Of a DNA stretch of 32,645 nt, positions 7,559 through 16,015 are shown one piece after another. A program made the translations under genes and the position numbers. The DNA comes from Clostridiaceae bacterium (lineage in GTDB: Bacteria > Bacillota > Clostridia > Saccharofermentanales > UBA5734), in assembly GCA_012523135.1 (NCBI GenBank), contig JAAYJD010000284.1:1-32645 (forward strand), in the 5' to 3' direction. The notes under the pieces are model-generated. The model was not told where the DNA came from, did no database searches, and saw nothing but the letters and a program-made list of their open reading frames with translations. Numbering within the stretch: the first letter of the stretch is position 1; each line of letters begins with the position of its first letter.

Positions 7559-8283
7559 TCGCCCTGGTGACCGGTGCGTCGCGCGGCATCGGCGCCGCCA
7601 TCGCCCGGCAGCTGGCCGCGGACGGCATGGATGTCGCCGTCGTCTACCGGCGCGAGCAGGAGCAGGCGGAAACGGTTGCCGAGGCCTGCCGGCAAGCCGG
7701 TGTGCGATCGCTGGCCTTTCAGGCTGACGTCGCCGGCGAAGACGGCTGCCGCGACTTGCTCAGCGCGGTTCGCGCACAGCTCGGACCGGTCCAGGTCCTG
7801 GTCAACAACGCCGGCATCACGCGAGACGGGCTTTGCATGCGCATGAGCCGCGACCAGTTCACCGCCGTACTCGACGCCAATCTGACCGGCACCTTCCTGA
7901 TGTGCCGCGCCGTTTTGCCCGACATGGTCAAGGCCCGCTCAGGACGGATCATCAACATGACTTCGGCGGCCGGTGTGCACGGCAACGCCGGCCAGGTCAA
8001 CTACGCGGCTTCCAAAGCCGGCGTGATCGGGCTGACCTTGTCCCTGGCCAAAGAAGTGGCGTCGCGTCAGATCACGGTCAACGCGGTTGCGCCAGGCTTC
8101 ATCGAAACCGATATGACCGCTGTTTTAGCGCAGAAAGTCCGTGACGCGGCCCTGGAGGCGATCGCCCTGGGCCGGTTCGGCCAGCCGGAGGATGTCGCGA
8201 AACTGACCGCATTCCTGGCGTCCGCCGCCGCAGCCTACATCACCGGACAGGTGATTGAAATTTCAGGAGGTCTCAAACTGTGA
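7555..8283 (+). CDS. fabG: 3-oxoacyl-ACP reductase
   Basis: FabG reduces 3-oxoacyl-ACP to 3-hydroxyacyl-ACP with NADPH. The 242-residue short-chain dehydrogenase has the nucleotide motif TGASRGIG (residues 6-13), NNAG (84-87) and the catalytic set Asn109, Ser137, Tyr150 and Lys154 (YAASK). The C-terminal ITGQVIEISGG is typical of FabG. The gene overlaps fabK upstream (ATGA) and fabF downstream (GTGA). The reading frame has no internal anomaly. Confidence 0.97.
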   Translation: MIALVTGASRGIGAAIARQLAADGMDVAVVYRREQEQAETVAEACRQAGVRSLAFQADVAGEDGCRDLLSAVRAQLGPVQVLVNNAGITRDGLCMRMSRDQFTAVLDANLTGTFLMCRAVLPDMVKARSGRIINMTSAAGVHGNAGQVNYAASKAGVIGLTLSLAKEVASRQITVNAVAPGFIETDMTAVLAQKVRDAALEAIALGRFGQPEDVAKLTAFLASAAAAYITGQVIEISGGLKL

Positions 8284-9548
8284 ATAAAACGCGTCAAGCC
8301 AATACCGGCAACACCCGCCGGGTCGTGATCACCGGCAGGGGTGTGATCAGCCCGGTCGGTCTCGATGTGCCGACCTTCTGGAGGAGCCTGGTCGACGGCC
8401 GGTCCGGGATCAGCGAACTGGATCTGGCGGGTGTCGAAAACGTCCCCGTCAAAACAGCCGCCCAGGTCCGCGATTTTGACCCGCTCCAGGTTCTCGACCG
8501 CAAAGAAGCGCGCCGGCTGGACCGTTTCTGCCATTTCGCGGTCGCGGCATCAGCCGAAGCGGTCCGGCAAAGCCGACTTGACTTTTCCACCCTCGACCCG
8601 TGGCGCGCAGGCGTCATCATCGGCAGCGGCGTCGGCGGCCTCGAGACAATGGCGGCGGAATACAGGAAGCTTTACCTAGGCGGCGGTCCGGAGCGGATCT
8701 CGCCCCTGTTCATCCCGATGATGATCGCCAACATGGCCGCCGGCAAGGTATCCATGATCTACGGCGCCAAGGGCAGCAACCTGTGCGTGACCACGGCCTG
8801 CGCCTCCGGCACCCACGCCATCGGCGAAGCCTTCCGCGCCATCCGGCACGGTTACCTCGATGTCTGCCTGGCCGGCGGGGCCGAGGCCCCGATCACGCCG
8901 ATCGCGCTGGCCGGTTTCGACAACATGCGGGCGCTCAGCCGGTCCGCGGATCTGAACCGCGCTTCGATTCCTTTCGACCGCGAGCGGGACGGCTTCGTCA
9001 TCGGTGAAGGCGCCGGCATCCTCGTCCTCGAATCCCTGGAACATGCCCTGGCCCGCGGTGCCGAACCGCTTTGCGAACTGGCCGGCTACGGGTCGACCGC
9101 CGACGCCTACCATGTCACCAGCCCGGATCCCGAGGGCGAAGGCGCCGCCATGGCGATGCGCCTGGCCCTGGAAGACGCGGACGAGAGTCCGGAGCACGTC
9201 GCGTACATCAACGCCCATGGCACCAGCACCCCCCTGAATGACAAGTACGAGACTCTGGCCATTCGCAAGCTGCTGGGTGCGGACGCCGCCCGGGTCAAGG
9301 TCAGTTCGACCAAGTCCATGACCGGACACCTGCTGGGTGCCGCGGGAGCCGTTGAGGCCGTCGCCACGGCGCTGGCGGTCCGCGAGGGCCTGATCCCGCC
9401 GACCATCAACCTGCGCGAAGCCGATCCGGACTGCGATCTCGACTATGTGCCGGGCCGGGCCGTCCGGCAGCCGGTCGCGCTGGCGCTGAGCAATTCGCTC
9501 GGATTCGGCGGCCACAACGGCAGCCTGTGCTTCAGAAAGGTGGTCTAG
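8280..9548 (+). CDS. fabF: 3-oxoacyl-ACP synthase II
   Basis: FabF is the chain-elongating condensing enzyme using malonyl-ACP. The 422-residue protein has the Cys174-His313-His350 triad in TTACASGTHAIG, NAHGTST and GHLLGAAGAVE. It starts with GTG at 8280: an AGGAGG at 8265-8270 is nine bases upstream and the start overlaps the fabG stop as GTGA, while no ATG is suitably placed. The N-terminus carries about a dozen extra polar residues before the conserved RRVVITG strand. Confidence 0.97.
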   Translation: MNKTRQANTGNTRRVVITGRGVISPVGLDVPTFWRSLVDGRSGISELDLAGVENVPVKTAAQVRDFDPLQVLDRKEARRLDRFCHFAVAASAEAVRQSRLDFSTLDPWRAGVIIGSGVGGLETMAAEYRKLYLGGGPERISPLFIPMMIANMAAGKVSMIYGAKGSNLCVTTACASGTHAIGEAFRAIRHGYLDVCLAGGAEAPITPIALAGFDNMRALSRSADLNRASIPFDRERDGFVIGEGAGILVLESLEHALARGAEPLCELAGYGSTADAYHVTSPDPEGEGAAMAMRLALEDADESPEHVAYINAHGTSTPLNDKYETLAIRKLLGADAARVKVSSTKSMTGHLLGAAGAVEAVATALAVREGLIPPTINLREADPDCDLDYVPGRAVRQPVALALSNSLGFGGHNGSLCFRKVV

Positions 9549-9550
9549 AG

Positions 9551-9988
9551 ATGCAGATCCAGGACATGATCGAACTGATGAAGCAGATGAAGCAAAACGG
9601 CATCAGCCTGGTGGAAATCGAAAGCGAAGGCAGCCGCCTGCGCCTGGAAAAACCCGTTGCGGCCGAACCATCTGATGGGCTCGGGGACAGGCAAAGAACG
9701 GCCATCCCGGCCGACGGCCCGGCCGATCTCGCGCCCGGTCAGGACGGCCAGTGGGTCACCGCCCCGGTCGTCGGCGTCTTTTACGCAGCCCCATCCCCGG
9801 ACGACGACCCCTTTGTCCAGGTCGGTTCGGCGGTTGAGCCAGGGATGACGGTCTGCATTATCGAAGCGATGAAGCTGATGAACGAAGTGACTTGCCAGGT
9901 GGGCGGCGTTGTCTGCGAAATCCTGGTCCACGACGGCCAACGGGTCGAATACGGCCAGCCGCTGCTGCGGATCGGAGATGCCTTATGA
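9551..9988 (+). CDS. accB: Biotin carboxyl carrier protein of acetyl-CoA carboxylase
   Basis: AccB carries the biotin that shuttles carboxyl groups from AccC to the carboxyltransferase. The 145-residue protein has an N-terminal helical segment (MIELMKQMKQNGISLVEIE), a variable Pro/Ala/Asp-rich linker (residues 36-68) and a C-terminal biotinyl domain with EAMKLMNE, Lys108 being the biotinylation site. The chosen ATG lies two bases after the fabF stop, with AAAGGTGG upstream. A longer frame starting inside fabF is rejected because it adds residues unlike the family. The stop overlaps the fabZ start as ATGA. Confidence 0.96.
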   Translation: MQIQDMIELMKQMKQNGISLVEIESEGSRLRLEKPVAAEPSDGLGDRQRTAIPADGPADLAPGQDGQWVTAPVVGVFYAAPSPDDDPFVQVGSAVEPGMTVCIIEAMKLMNEVTCQVGGVVCEILVHDGQRVEYGQPLLRIGDAL

Positions 9989-10419
9989 GCCGGATTATTC
10001 TGGAGCGTTCGGATATCGAGCGCATCATCCCCCATCGCGAGCCGTTCCTGCTCGTCGACGCGGTGACGGAACTGACGGACGACCGGGTTGTGGCGCTCAA
10101 GCACGTCAAGCCGGACGAGGACTATTTCCGAGGCCATTTTCCGGCCTTGCCGGTCATGCCGGGGGTCCTGATTATCGAGGCGATGGCCCAGGCCGGAGCC
10201 GTCTGCGTGCTGAACCGCGAGGAGTTCCACGGCCGCCTGGCCTTTTTTGGCGGCATGGACAAGGTGCGCTTCAAGCGCAAGGTCCTGCCCGGCGACACTC
10301 TGCGCCTGGTCGTGCAGCTGAATCAGCTGCGCGGATCGGTGGGCTTTGCCAGCGGCAAGGCCTATGTCGGCGACGATCTGGCGGCTTCAGCGGATCTCAT
10401 ATTCGCCATCGGAGGCTGA
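9985..10419 (+). CDS. fabZ: 3-hydroxyacyl-ACP dehydratase
   Basis: FabZ removes water from 3-hydroxyacyl-ACP to give the trans-2-enoyl-ACP used by FabK. The 144-residue hot-dog-fold protein has [10 protein letters not shown], the catalytic His51 in [11 protein letters not shown] and Glu65 in IIEAMAQ. The start at 9985 overlaps the accB stop as ATGA, with a CGGAG site before it. No FabA-type isomerase gene is in the window, so unsaturated fatty acid formation, if any, is encoded elsewhere. Confidence 0.97.
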   Translation: MSRIILERSDIERIIPHREPFLLVDAVTELTDDRVVALKHVKPDEDYFRGHFPALPVMPGVLIIEAMAQAGAVCVLNREEFHGRLAFFGGMDKVRFKRKVLPGDTLRLVVQLNQLRGSVGFASGKAYVGDDLAASADLIFAIGG

Positions 10420-10422
10420 CGC

Positions 10423-11802
10423 ATGTTCAAGACCATCCTGGTTGCCAACCGCGGTGAAATCGCCGTAACCATCATCCGGGCCTGCCGCGACATGGGGATC
10501 CGGTCGGTTGCGGTCTGCTCGGAGATCGACCGGACGGCCCTGCACGCCCAACTGGCCGACGAATGCATCTGCATCGGGCCGGCCGCCTCCCGCGACAGCT
10601 ACCTCAACCCGCAGGCCATCCTGACCGCCTGCCTGCTCAGCGGGGCGGAAGCGATCCACCCCGGTTTCGGGTTCCTATCGGAGAACGCGGCGTTTGCCCG
10701 CATGTGCGCCAAGTGCAACATCACGTTCATCGGTCCCGACGCCGATGTGATCAGCCGCATGGGCGACAAGGCGGCCGCCCGCCAGATGGCCCAGGCGTCC
10801 GGTGTGCCCGTCATCCCTGGAACTGCCGGCGTGGTGGGCAGCCTGACGGACGCACTGCGCGAAGCCCGCATCATCGGCTACCCGGTCCTGATCAAGGCTG
10901 CGGCCGGCGGCGGCGGACGCGGCATGCGCCTGTCAGCAAGCGACGATGAGCTGCCCCAGGCCTGGCAGACTGCGCGCGCCGAAGCTCTGGCCTGCTTCGG
11001 TGACGACCGGGTCTACCTGGAGCGGTTTATCGACAAGCCGCGCCACATCGAGATCCAACTGCTGGCCGACCGCCATGGCCAGGTGATCCATTTGGGCGAC
11101 CGCGACTGCTCGATCCAGCGGCGCAACCAGAAGATCCTCGAAGAAGCGGTTTCGCCTTTCACAGACGCTGCCCTGCGCGACGCGATGGGGCAGGCCGCCG
11201 TGCGGTTGGCCCGGCAGTCTGGCTACCACAGCGCCGGGACGGTCGAATTCCTGGTGGACGCAGGAAAACGCTTCTATTTCATGGAGATGAACACCCGCAT
11301 CCAGGTGGAACACCCCGTGACCGAGGCCGTGACCGGCATCAACCTGATCCAGGAACAGATCCGGATCGCCGCCGGCGAACCGCTGTCGCTCCGCCAGGAA
11401 GACATCGCCTTTTCCGGCCATGCCATGGAATGCCGCGTCAACGCCGAGGATCCCCTGCACGCTTTCCGGCCCAGTCCGGGCACGATCACCAGCCTGCATC
11501 TGCCCGGCGGAACCGGTGTGCGCATCGACAGCGCGCTTTACCAGGGCGCGGTCGTCCCGCCTGACTACGACGCCCTGATCGCCAAGCTGATCGTCCATGC
11601 ACCGACCCGCGAGCAGGCGATCGTCCGCATGCGCCGCGCCCTGATGGAATTTCTGATCAGCGGCGTTCAGACCAACATCGATTACCACCTGGCCATCCTG
11701 CGCGAACCCGAATTCATCAGCGGCCAGTACGATATCGGCTACATCGGCCGGCACAACGACGACCTGATCGCCCAGCTGCGATCATCAGGAAAGGAGACCT
11801 AA
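10423..11802 (+). CDS. accC: Acetyl-CoA carboxylase, biotin carboxylase subunit
   Basis: AccC carboxylates the AccB biotin using ATP and bicarbonate. The 459-residue ATP-grasp protein has the N-terminal ILVANRGEIA, GFGFLSEN, Lys116, the glycine loop AAGGGGRGM (residues 160-168), and the active-site stretch EMNTRIQVEHPVTE containing Glu288, Asn290, Arg292 and Glu296. It begins three bases after the fabZ stop with GGAGG upstream and ends three bases before the carboxyltransferase start. Length and motifs are normal. Confidence 0.97.
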   Translation: MFKTILVANRGEIAVTIIRACRDMGIRSVAVCSEIDRTALHAQLADECICIGPAASRDSYLNPQAILTACLLSGAEAIHPGFGFLSENAAFARMCAKCNITFIGPDADVISRMGDKAAARQMAQASGVPVIPGTAGVVGSLTDALREARIIGYPVLIKAAAGGGGRGMRLSASDDELPQAWQTARAEALACFGDDRVYLERFIDKPRHIEIQLLADRHGQVIHLGDRDCSIQRRNQKILEEAVSPFTDAALRDAMGQAAVRLARQSGYHSAGTVEFLVDAGKRFYFMEMNTRIQVEHPVTEAVTGINLIQEQIRIAAGEPLSLRQEDIAFSGHAMECRVNAEDPLHAFRPSPGTITSLHLPGGTGVRIDSALYQGAVVPPDYDALIAKLIVHAPTREQAIVRMRRALMEFLISGVQTNIDYHLAILREPEFISGQYDIGYIGRHNDDLIAQLRSSGKET

Positions 11803-11805
11803 GCC

Positions 11806-13557
11806 ATGGTAGTTGACGCTTTGAAACAAATGCGTGAGCGACTGGAGACCGATACTCAACTGCGCCTGGTCAGGCCAAGCCAGCATTCCGCCGGCGCGGA
11901 CGACGAGGTTTTCACCTATTACCGGCCGGTACCGGTTGATCTGTGGATCAAGTGCCCCGCCTGCAGCGGCGTCATGTTCCGCGAGGATTTCGAAAAGGCC
12001 GGCAGCGTCTGCAAGCAGTGCGGGCATCATTACCGGATCAGCAGTGAGGAACGGCTGGAGCTGACCTGTGATCCCGGCAGCTTCCAGGAATGGGACGCCG
12101 GGCTGACCAGCCTGAATCCGATCGATTTCGCCGGTTATCCGGAAAAACTGCAAGCTCTGCAGGAAAAGACCGGTCTGACCGAGGCGGTCGTGACCGGGTC
12201 GGCCCGGGTCGGCGGCCAGTCCTGTGCGATCGGGGTCATGGACAGCCGTTTCATGATGGGCTCTATGGGTTCGGTGGTCGGTGAGAAGATCACCCGCCTG
12301 TTCGAGCGGGCCATGGCCGAAAAGCTCCCGGTCGTGCTCTTCGCGGCATCCGGCGGCGCCCGCATGCAGGAAGGCATCGTTTCCCTGATGCAGATGGCCA
12401 AGACGGCGGCTGCCGTGGGCCGTTTCCAGGCCGCCGGGCTGCTCTACCTGTCTGTACTGACCGACCCGACCACGGGCGGCGTCACCGCCAGCTTTGCCAG
12501 CCTGGGCGACATCGTCCTGTCGGAACCGGGCACCCTGATCGGATTCGCGGGCCGGCGCGTCATCGAGGGGACGCTGGCCGAGCAGCTGCCGGAAGGCTTC
12601 CAGCGGGCCGAATTTTTGCAAAAGCACGGCTTTCTTGACCTGATCGTGCCCCGTGAGCGCATGAAAGCTACGTTGGGGCTGCTGCTCGCGCTGCACGCGC
12701 CGTGTGCGCACGCGGCAAAACCGGCCAGGTTACGCCTGGATGCGGCCGCAAACGGTCCAGTGCGCTGCGGGTCCGACTGCCTGGACCTGATCCGGCACCG
12801 CAAACGCCCGGTCCTGACCGATTATCTGTCGTTGCTGTTTGACGATGTGGTCGAACTGCACGGCGACCGTTGTTTCGGCGACGATCCGGCGCTCTGGTGC
12901 GGTCTGGGCCGCCTGGACGGCCAGCCGGTGACGATCGTCGGCCACCGCAAAGGCAAGACGCTCGACGAGAACGCGCGCTGCAACTTCGGCATGCCCCATC
13001 CGGAAGGCTACCGCAAGGCGATGCGCCTGATGCGCCAGGCGGAGAAGTTCGGCCGACCGGTCCTTTGCCTGATCGACACCTCCGGCGCCTACTGCGGCGT
13101 GGGTGCTGAAGAGCGGGGCCAGGGCGAGGCCATCGCGGCCAACCTGCTGGGCATGGCGCAGCTGGGCGTTCCGGTCATTTCACTGGTGACCGGGGAAGGC
13201 GGCAGCGGCGGCGCCCTGGCCATCGGCGTCTGCGACCGCCTGGGCATGCTGTCCAACGCGCTTTATTCCGTCATTTCCCCGCGGGGTTTTGCCTCGCTGC
13301 TGTGGAAGGATCCGTCGCGCGAAAAAGAGGCGGCCGATGTGCTGCACATCACAGCGCCGGACCTGAAGCAGCTGGGCATCTGCGACGCGATCATCGCCGA
13401 ACCCGAACCAGGCGCCCAGGCGGACCTGGCGGCGACGGCCGCCGTGATGAAGGTGTTTTTCAGCCAGGCGGTCGATGAACTCGGTGTAGCCGATGCCGAG
13501 ACCCTGATCGGCAACCGCTACGCGCGCTATCGTGCGATTGGTGCTTTCGCGGAATGA
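11806..13557 (+). CDS. accDA: Acetyl-CoA carboxylase carboxyltransferase, beta-alpha fusion
   Basis: The carboxyltransferase transfers the carboxyl group from biotin to acetyl-CoA to form malonyl-CoA. Usually AccD and AccA are separate proteins; here one 583-residue frame carries both. Residues 1-300 are AccD-like, with a zinc ribbon (Cys50, Cys53, Cys69, Cys72), [11 protein letters not shown], the oxyanion region [10 protein letters not shown] and [13 protein letters not shown]. Residues from about 325 are AccA-like: [62 protein letters not shown] and [12 protein letters not shown]. The join is a short Ala-rich linker (about residues 300-320), and the usual first helix of AccA appears shortened. 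No frameshift signature is seen. Such fusions occur in some Firmicutes. Confidence 0.95.
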   Translation: MVVDALKQMRERLETDTQLRLVRPSQHSAGADDEVFTYYRPVPVDLWIKCPACSGVMFREDFEKAGSVCKQCGHHYRISSEERLELTCDPGSFQEWDAGLTSLNPIDFAGYPEKLQALQEKTGLTEAVVTGSARVGGQSCAIGVMDSRFMMGSMGSVVGEKITRLFERAMAEKLPVVLFAASGGARMQEGIVSLMQMAKTAAAVGRFQAAGLLYLSVLTDPTTGGVTASFASLGDIVLSEPGTLIGFAGRRVIEGTLAEQLPEGFQRAEFLQKHGFLDLIVPRERMKATLGLLLALHAPCAHAAKPARLRLDAAANGPVRCGSDCLDLIRHRKRPVLTDYLSLLFDDVVELHGDRCFGDDPALWCGLGRLDGQPVTIVGHRKGKTLDENARCNFGMPHPEGYRKAMRLMRQAEKFGRPVLCLIDTSGAYCGVGAEERGQGEAIAANLLGMAQLGVPVISLVTGEGGSGGALAIGVCDRLGMLSNALYSVISPRGFASLLWKDPSREKEAADVLHITAPDLKQLGICDAIIAEPEPGAQADLAATAAVMKVFFSQAVDELGVADAETLIGNRYARYRAIGAFAE

Positions 13558-13654
13558 ACCGGTTGGTTCCCCAGGCCTTGCCAGAGTGCAGATCCAGGCG
13601 GTAAACTGGAGAAAACCGGGGCAGCGCACCATGCTGCCCGGAATGGAGCATCGC

Positions 13655-14920
13655 ATGACAGCCGATCCGAACCGCCCCCGCCTGCCTGTTTCCTTTTTTG
13701 CCGCCAACCGGGAGAACCTGTTCAGCTGCCTGGGCGATGCGTCCCTGGCCATCCTGACTTCCGGGCGCGCACCGCACCGCACGGCCGATGAGGATTATCC
13801 GCACTGGACCAACCGCAGCTTTCTCTATTTAACGGGCCTGGACCAGGCGGACGCTGTCCTGGCGCTGCACACAACAAAGGGGGAAGGGCATGTTGTGCTC
13901 TTCATTCCCGAAACCGACCCGATGTACGAGCGCTGGCGCGGCCACCGGGCCACTTTGGAGGAAGCCGGCCAGCTGACCGGTATCGCGGATGTCCGCTTGT
14001 TGTCCGGCCTGCCGGAATGGCTGGACAGCCAGGTGCAGAGGCCGGGTCTGATCCTTTGGCTGGACGAAAGTGCCCGCGACGGCCAGGCCGCCGAGCTGAG
14101 AAACCAACTGGCCGAACGGCACAGCGACCTGCTGGCCCGGGCGCAAAACCTGGAACCGTTCCTGATCCAGCTGCGCATGATCAAGCGTGAAGACGAGCTG
14201 GCGATGCTGGACCAGGCCATCGGGCTGACCGACCGCGGCATCCGGGCCATGCTGCGCCGCCTGCGGCCGGGTCAGATGGAATATGAGGTCTGGGCTGATT
14301 TCGACCACGCCCTGGCGGAAGCCGGCTGCCTGAATCCCGCTTTCGCCTCGATTGTGGCCAGCGGTAAAAACATCTTCTGCCTGCACTACATGCAGCCGTT
14401 TGACCGCATCCGGGACGGCGATCTTGTCCAGGTGGACGTGGGCGCCTGGGTCGGCGGTCTTTGCGCGGACATATCGCGCGTCTTTCCCGCCAGCGGACGC
14501 TTCACCGCCGGCCAGGCCGCACTCTATGAGGTCGTCCGGCAATGCCAGGAGACCGCCTTTGCCACCATCGCTCCGGGCACCACGCTGGCCGCGGTCAACG
14601 AAGCCTGCCGCCAGACGGCCCGCCAGGGCCTTCTGGACGCCGGCCTGATGCAGCCCGACGAAGCCATCACGGACTATTTCTGGCATAACGTGTCGCACCA
14701 CCTGGGGCTGGACGTGCACGACATCGCCAACCGGGAGGCCTTGCTGCAGCCCGGCATGGTCCTGACCGTCGAGCCCGGCATCTACATGCCGACCCGCAAC
14801 CTGGGCATGCGCATCGAGGACGATGTCGTGGTCACGGAAAACGGCTGCCGGGTCCTGTCCCGGCGGATTCCGCGCGAAGCTGCCGAAATCGAGGCCCTGA
14901 TGGCCCAAGCCAGACGATGA
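13655..14920 (+). CDS. pepP: Xaa-Pro aminopeptidase (M24B family)
   Basis: This enzyme cleaves N-terminal residues preceding proline in peptides, in the cytoplasm. The 421-residue protein has an N-terminal creatinase-like domain and a C-terminal pita-bread domain with all five metal ligands: Asp261 (QVDVGAW), Asp272 (CADISRVF), His348 (NVSHHLGLDVHD), Glu373 (TVEPGIYM) and Glu388 (MRIEDDV). The start at 13655 has GGAG six bases before it; in-frame ATGs at 13631 and 13643 are possible but have weaker sites. The gene follows the fatty acid operon after 97 bases without a visible terminator and may be read through from it, but its function is unrelated. Confidence 0.92.
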   Translation: MTADPNRPRLPVSFFAANRENLFSCLGDASLAILTSGRAPHRTADEDYPHWTNRSFLYLTGLDQADAVLALHTTKGEGHVVLFIPETDPMYERWRGHRATLEEAGQLTGIADVRLLSGLPEWLDSQVQRPGLILWLDESARDGQAAELRNQLAERHSDLLARAQNLEPFLIQLRMIKREDELAMLDQAIGLTDRGIRAMLRRLRPGQMEYEVWADFDHALAEAGCLNPAFASIVASGKNIFCLHYMQPFDRIRDGDLVQVDVGAWVGGLCADISRVFPASGRFTAGQAALYEVVRQCQETAFATIAPGTTLAAVNEACRQTARQGLLDAGLMQPDEAITDYFWHNVSHHLGLDVHDIANREALLQPGMVLTVEPGIYMPTRNLGMRIEDDVVVTENGCRVLSRRIPREAAEIEALMAQARR

Positions 14921-14989
14921 CGCTCACCTAAGGGATTGTTAAGAAAAGAGCAACTTATTGATGTACAGTCCCTAAGGTAACACGCGTTC

Positions 14990-15018
14990 TTTACAAACAG
15001 CCGCGGGACTCGTATAAT
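14990..15018 (+). promoter_or_regulatory. Sigma-A promoter for the TPP riboswitch and thiT
   Basis: TTTACA (14990-14995) and a perfect TATAAT (15013-15018) are separated by 17 bases. Transcription would start near 15025, at the beginning of the riboswitch aptamer. The preceding stretch (14921-14989) has no gene; it contains an imperfect inverted repeat (CCTAAGGGA near 14930, TCCCTAAGG near 14970) without a T tract. Confidence 0.88.
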
Positions 15019-15024
15019 GAGACC

Positions 15025-15126
15025 ATCACGAGGGGAGCTGGCGGAAGCCGGCTGAGAGGATTCCTGAACGGAATCGACCCTGTAACCTGAACCGGATAAT
15101 GCCGGCGGAGGGACAATCGGGCTGAT
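15025..15126 (+). ncRNA. TPP riboswitch aptamer (THI element)
   Basis: The conserved blocks of the thiamine pyrophosphate aptamer are present in order: GAGGGGAGC, GCCGGCTGAGAGG, ACCCTGTAACCTGA and CCGGATAATGCCGGCGGAGGGA. The closing P1 helix may be ATCACGA (15025-15031) with TCG...TGAT (15117-15126). The element sits between a strong promoter and a thiamine transporter gene, the classic context, so high TPP should lower thiT expression. Confidence 0.95.
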
Positions 15127-15130
15127 TGAG

Positions 15131-15170
15131 AGCTTTCCATTTGTCCAACCGGCAAAAGGAGAGCTTTTTT
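15131..15170 (+). terminator. Riboswitch expression-platform terminator
   Basis: AGCTTTCC (15131-15138) pairs with GGAGAGCT (15158-15165), one G-U pair, 19-base loop, and is followed by six T. A competing hairpin, CCGGCAAAAG (15149-15158) with CTTTT (15164-15168) and TGCCGG (15174-15179), uses the same 3' arm and cannot coexist with it; GGACAA (15111-15116) can also pair with TTGTCC (15141-15146). This fits transcriptional attenuation, with the terminator forming when TPP is bound. Confidence 0.7.
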
Positions 15171-15219
15171 ATATGCCGGAAAGCCTCCCGATGCAGCCAA
15201 TTTGAGGAGGAAGACGTCT

Positions 15220-15825
15220 ATGAGTAAACCTGTTGGAACCGCACAACCCGCAAAATACCGTGAAGCCATCCTGGCGACCGCCACCGGCGGCATGGCGATC
15301 GCGCTGGGCACGCTGCTTTCGGTCTTCACGGTCATCAAGATGCCCCAGGGCGGCTCGCTGACCATCGGCTCGATGCTGCCGGTGATCTTCTGCGCCCTGG
15401 CTTTCGGAACCGGCTGGGGCTTTGGCATCGCCGCCGTGTACGGCGTGCTGCAGTTCATCATCGCACCTTTCATCGCCCACTGGGCCTCGATCGTGCTGGA
15501 CTATCCGGTCGCTTTCGGCCTGCTGGGCCTGGCCGGCCTTTTTGCGGCGCCTGCCGCCGAGCGCCAGGATGAGCGTAACATCCTTAAGCGGGTCGGACAG
15601 ATTCAGCCCTGGCGCATCATCATTGCGGTGGTCGTCGCCATGCTGGGCCGTTTCCTGGCCCATGTCCTGTCCGGTGTCGTTTTCTTTGCTTCTTATGCCG
15701 AAGGCAAGAATGTCTGGCTGTATTCGCTGGGCTACAACGGCTCGTACATGGTGCCCGAAATGGTGGTGACCAGCATCCTGCTCTTGCCGCTGGCCCTCGT
15801 CTTCAGGCCACGCCGGAGATCCTGA
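15220..15825 (+). CDS. thiT: Thiamine-specific ECF transporter S component
   Basis: ThiT binds thiamine in the membrane and works with the general energy-coupling module (EcfAAT), which is encoded elsewhere. The 201-residue protein has about six membrane helices and the family motifs PQGGSLTIGSMLPV, VLDYPVAFGLLGLAGL and GRFLAHVLSGVVFFASYA, the last followed by WLYSLGYNGSYM. The W, Y and N residues of these segments line the thiamine pocket in known ThiT proteins. The ATG at 15220 is chosen because GAGGAGG at 15204-15210 lies nine bases before it; an upstream in-frame TTG is within that binding site. It is preceded by a TPP riboswitch. Confidence 0.95.
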   Translation: MSKPVGTAQPAKYREAILATATGGMAIALGTLLSVFTVIKMPQGGSLTIGSMLPVIFCALAFGTGWGFGIAAVYGVLQFIIAPFIAHWASIVLDYPVAFGLLGLAGLFAAPAAERQDERNILKRVGQIQPWRIIIAVVVAMLGRFLAHVLSGVVFFASYAEGKNVWLYSLGYNGSYMVPEMVVTSILLLPLALVFRPRRRS

Positions 15826-15860
15826 TCGAAAAGCGGCGTCAAGCGGGTAAATCTGAAAAT

Positions 15861-15886
15861 CTGAAGCGATGCCCTGAAGCGATGGC
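15861..15886 (+). repeat. 13-base tandem duplication in the thiT-pyrG gap
   Basis: CTGAAGCGATGCC (15861-15873) is followed directly by CTGAAGCGATGGC (15874-15886), 12 of 13 bases equal. It lies between thiT and the pyrG promoter. It may be a chance slippage duplication. Confidence 0.6.
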
Positions 15887-15899
15887 CCTCGAACTGTTG

Positions 15900-15939
15900 T
15901 TGACAGCCGGGGGTCATTGTCATTACAATATCATGTAAT
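15900..15939 (+). promoter_or_regulatory. Sigma-A promoter of pyrG-guaB with overlapping inverted repeat
   Basis: A perfect TTGACA (15900-15905) and TACAAT (15924-15929) are 18 bases apart. ATTACA (15922-15927) and TGTAAT (15934-15939) form a perfect inverted repeat with a six-base spacer that covers the -10 box and the expected start site, a suitable place for a repressor. The leader to pyrG is about 80 bases; no terminator hairpin is visible in it. Confidence 0.78.
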
Positions 15940-16015
15940 CTATACGGCCTGTCCTGGTCATGCAGCCAAGGCCGCTTATCACATTACCGCACCAGAATCG
16001 GCAGGGGGAGCAGTC

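Noticed and set aside
14930-14978. Imperfect inverted repeat CCTAAGGGA/TCCCTAAGG after the aminopeptidase P gene
   Set aside because: It has a central mismatch, a long loop and no T tract, so I do not call it a terminator.
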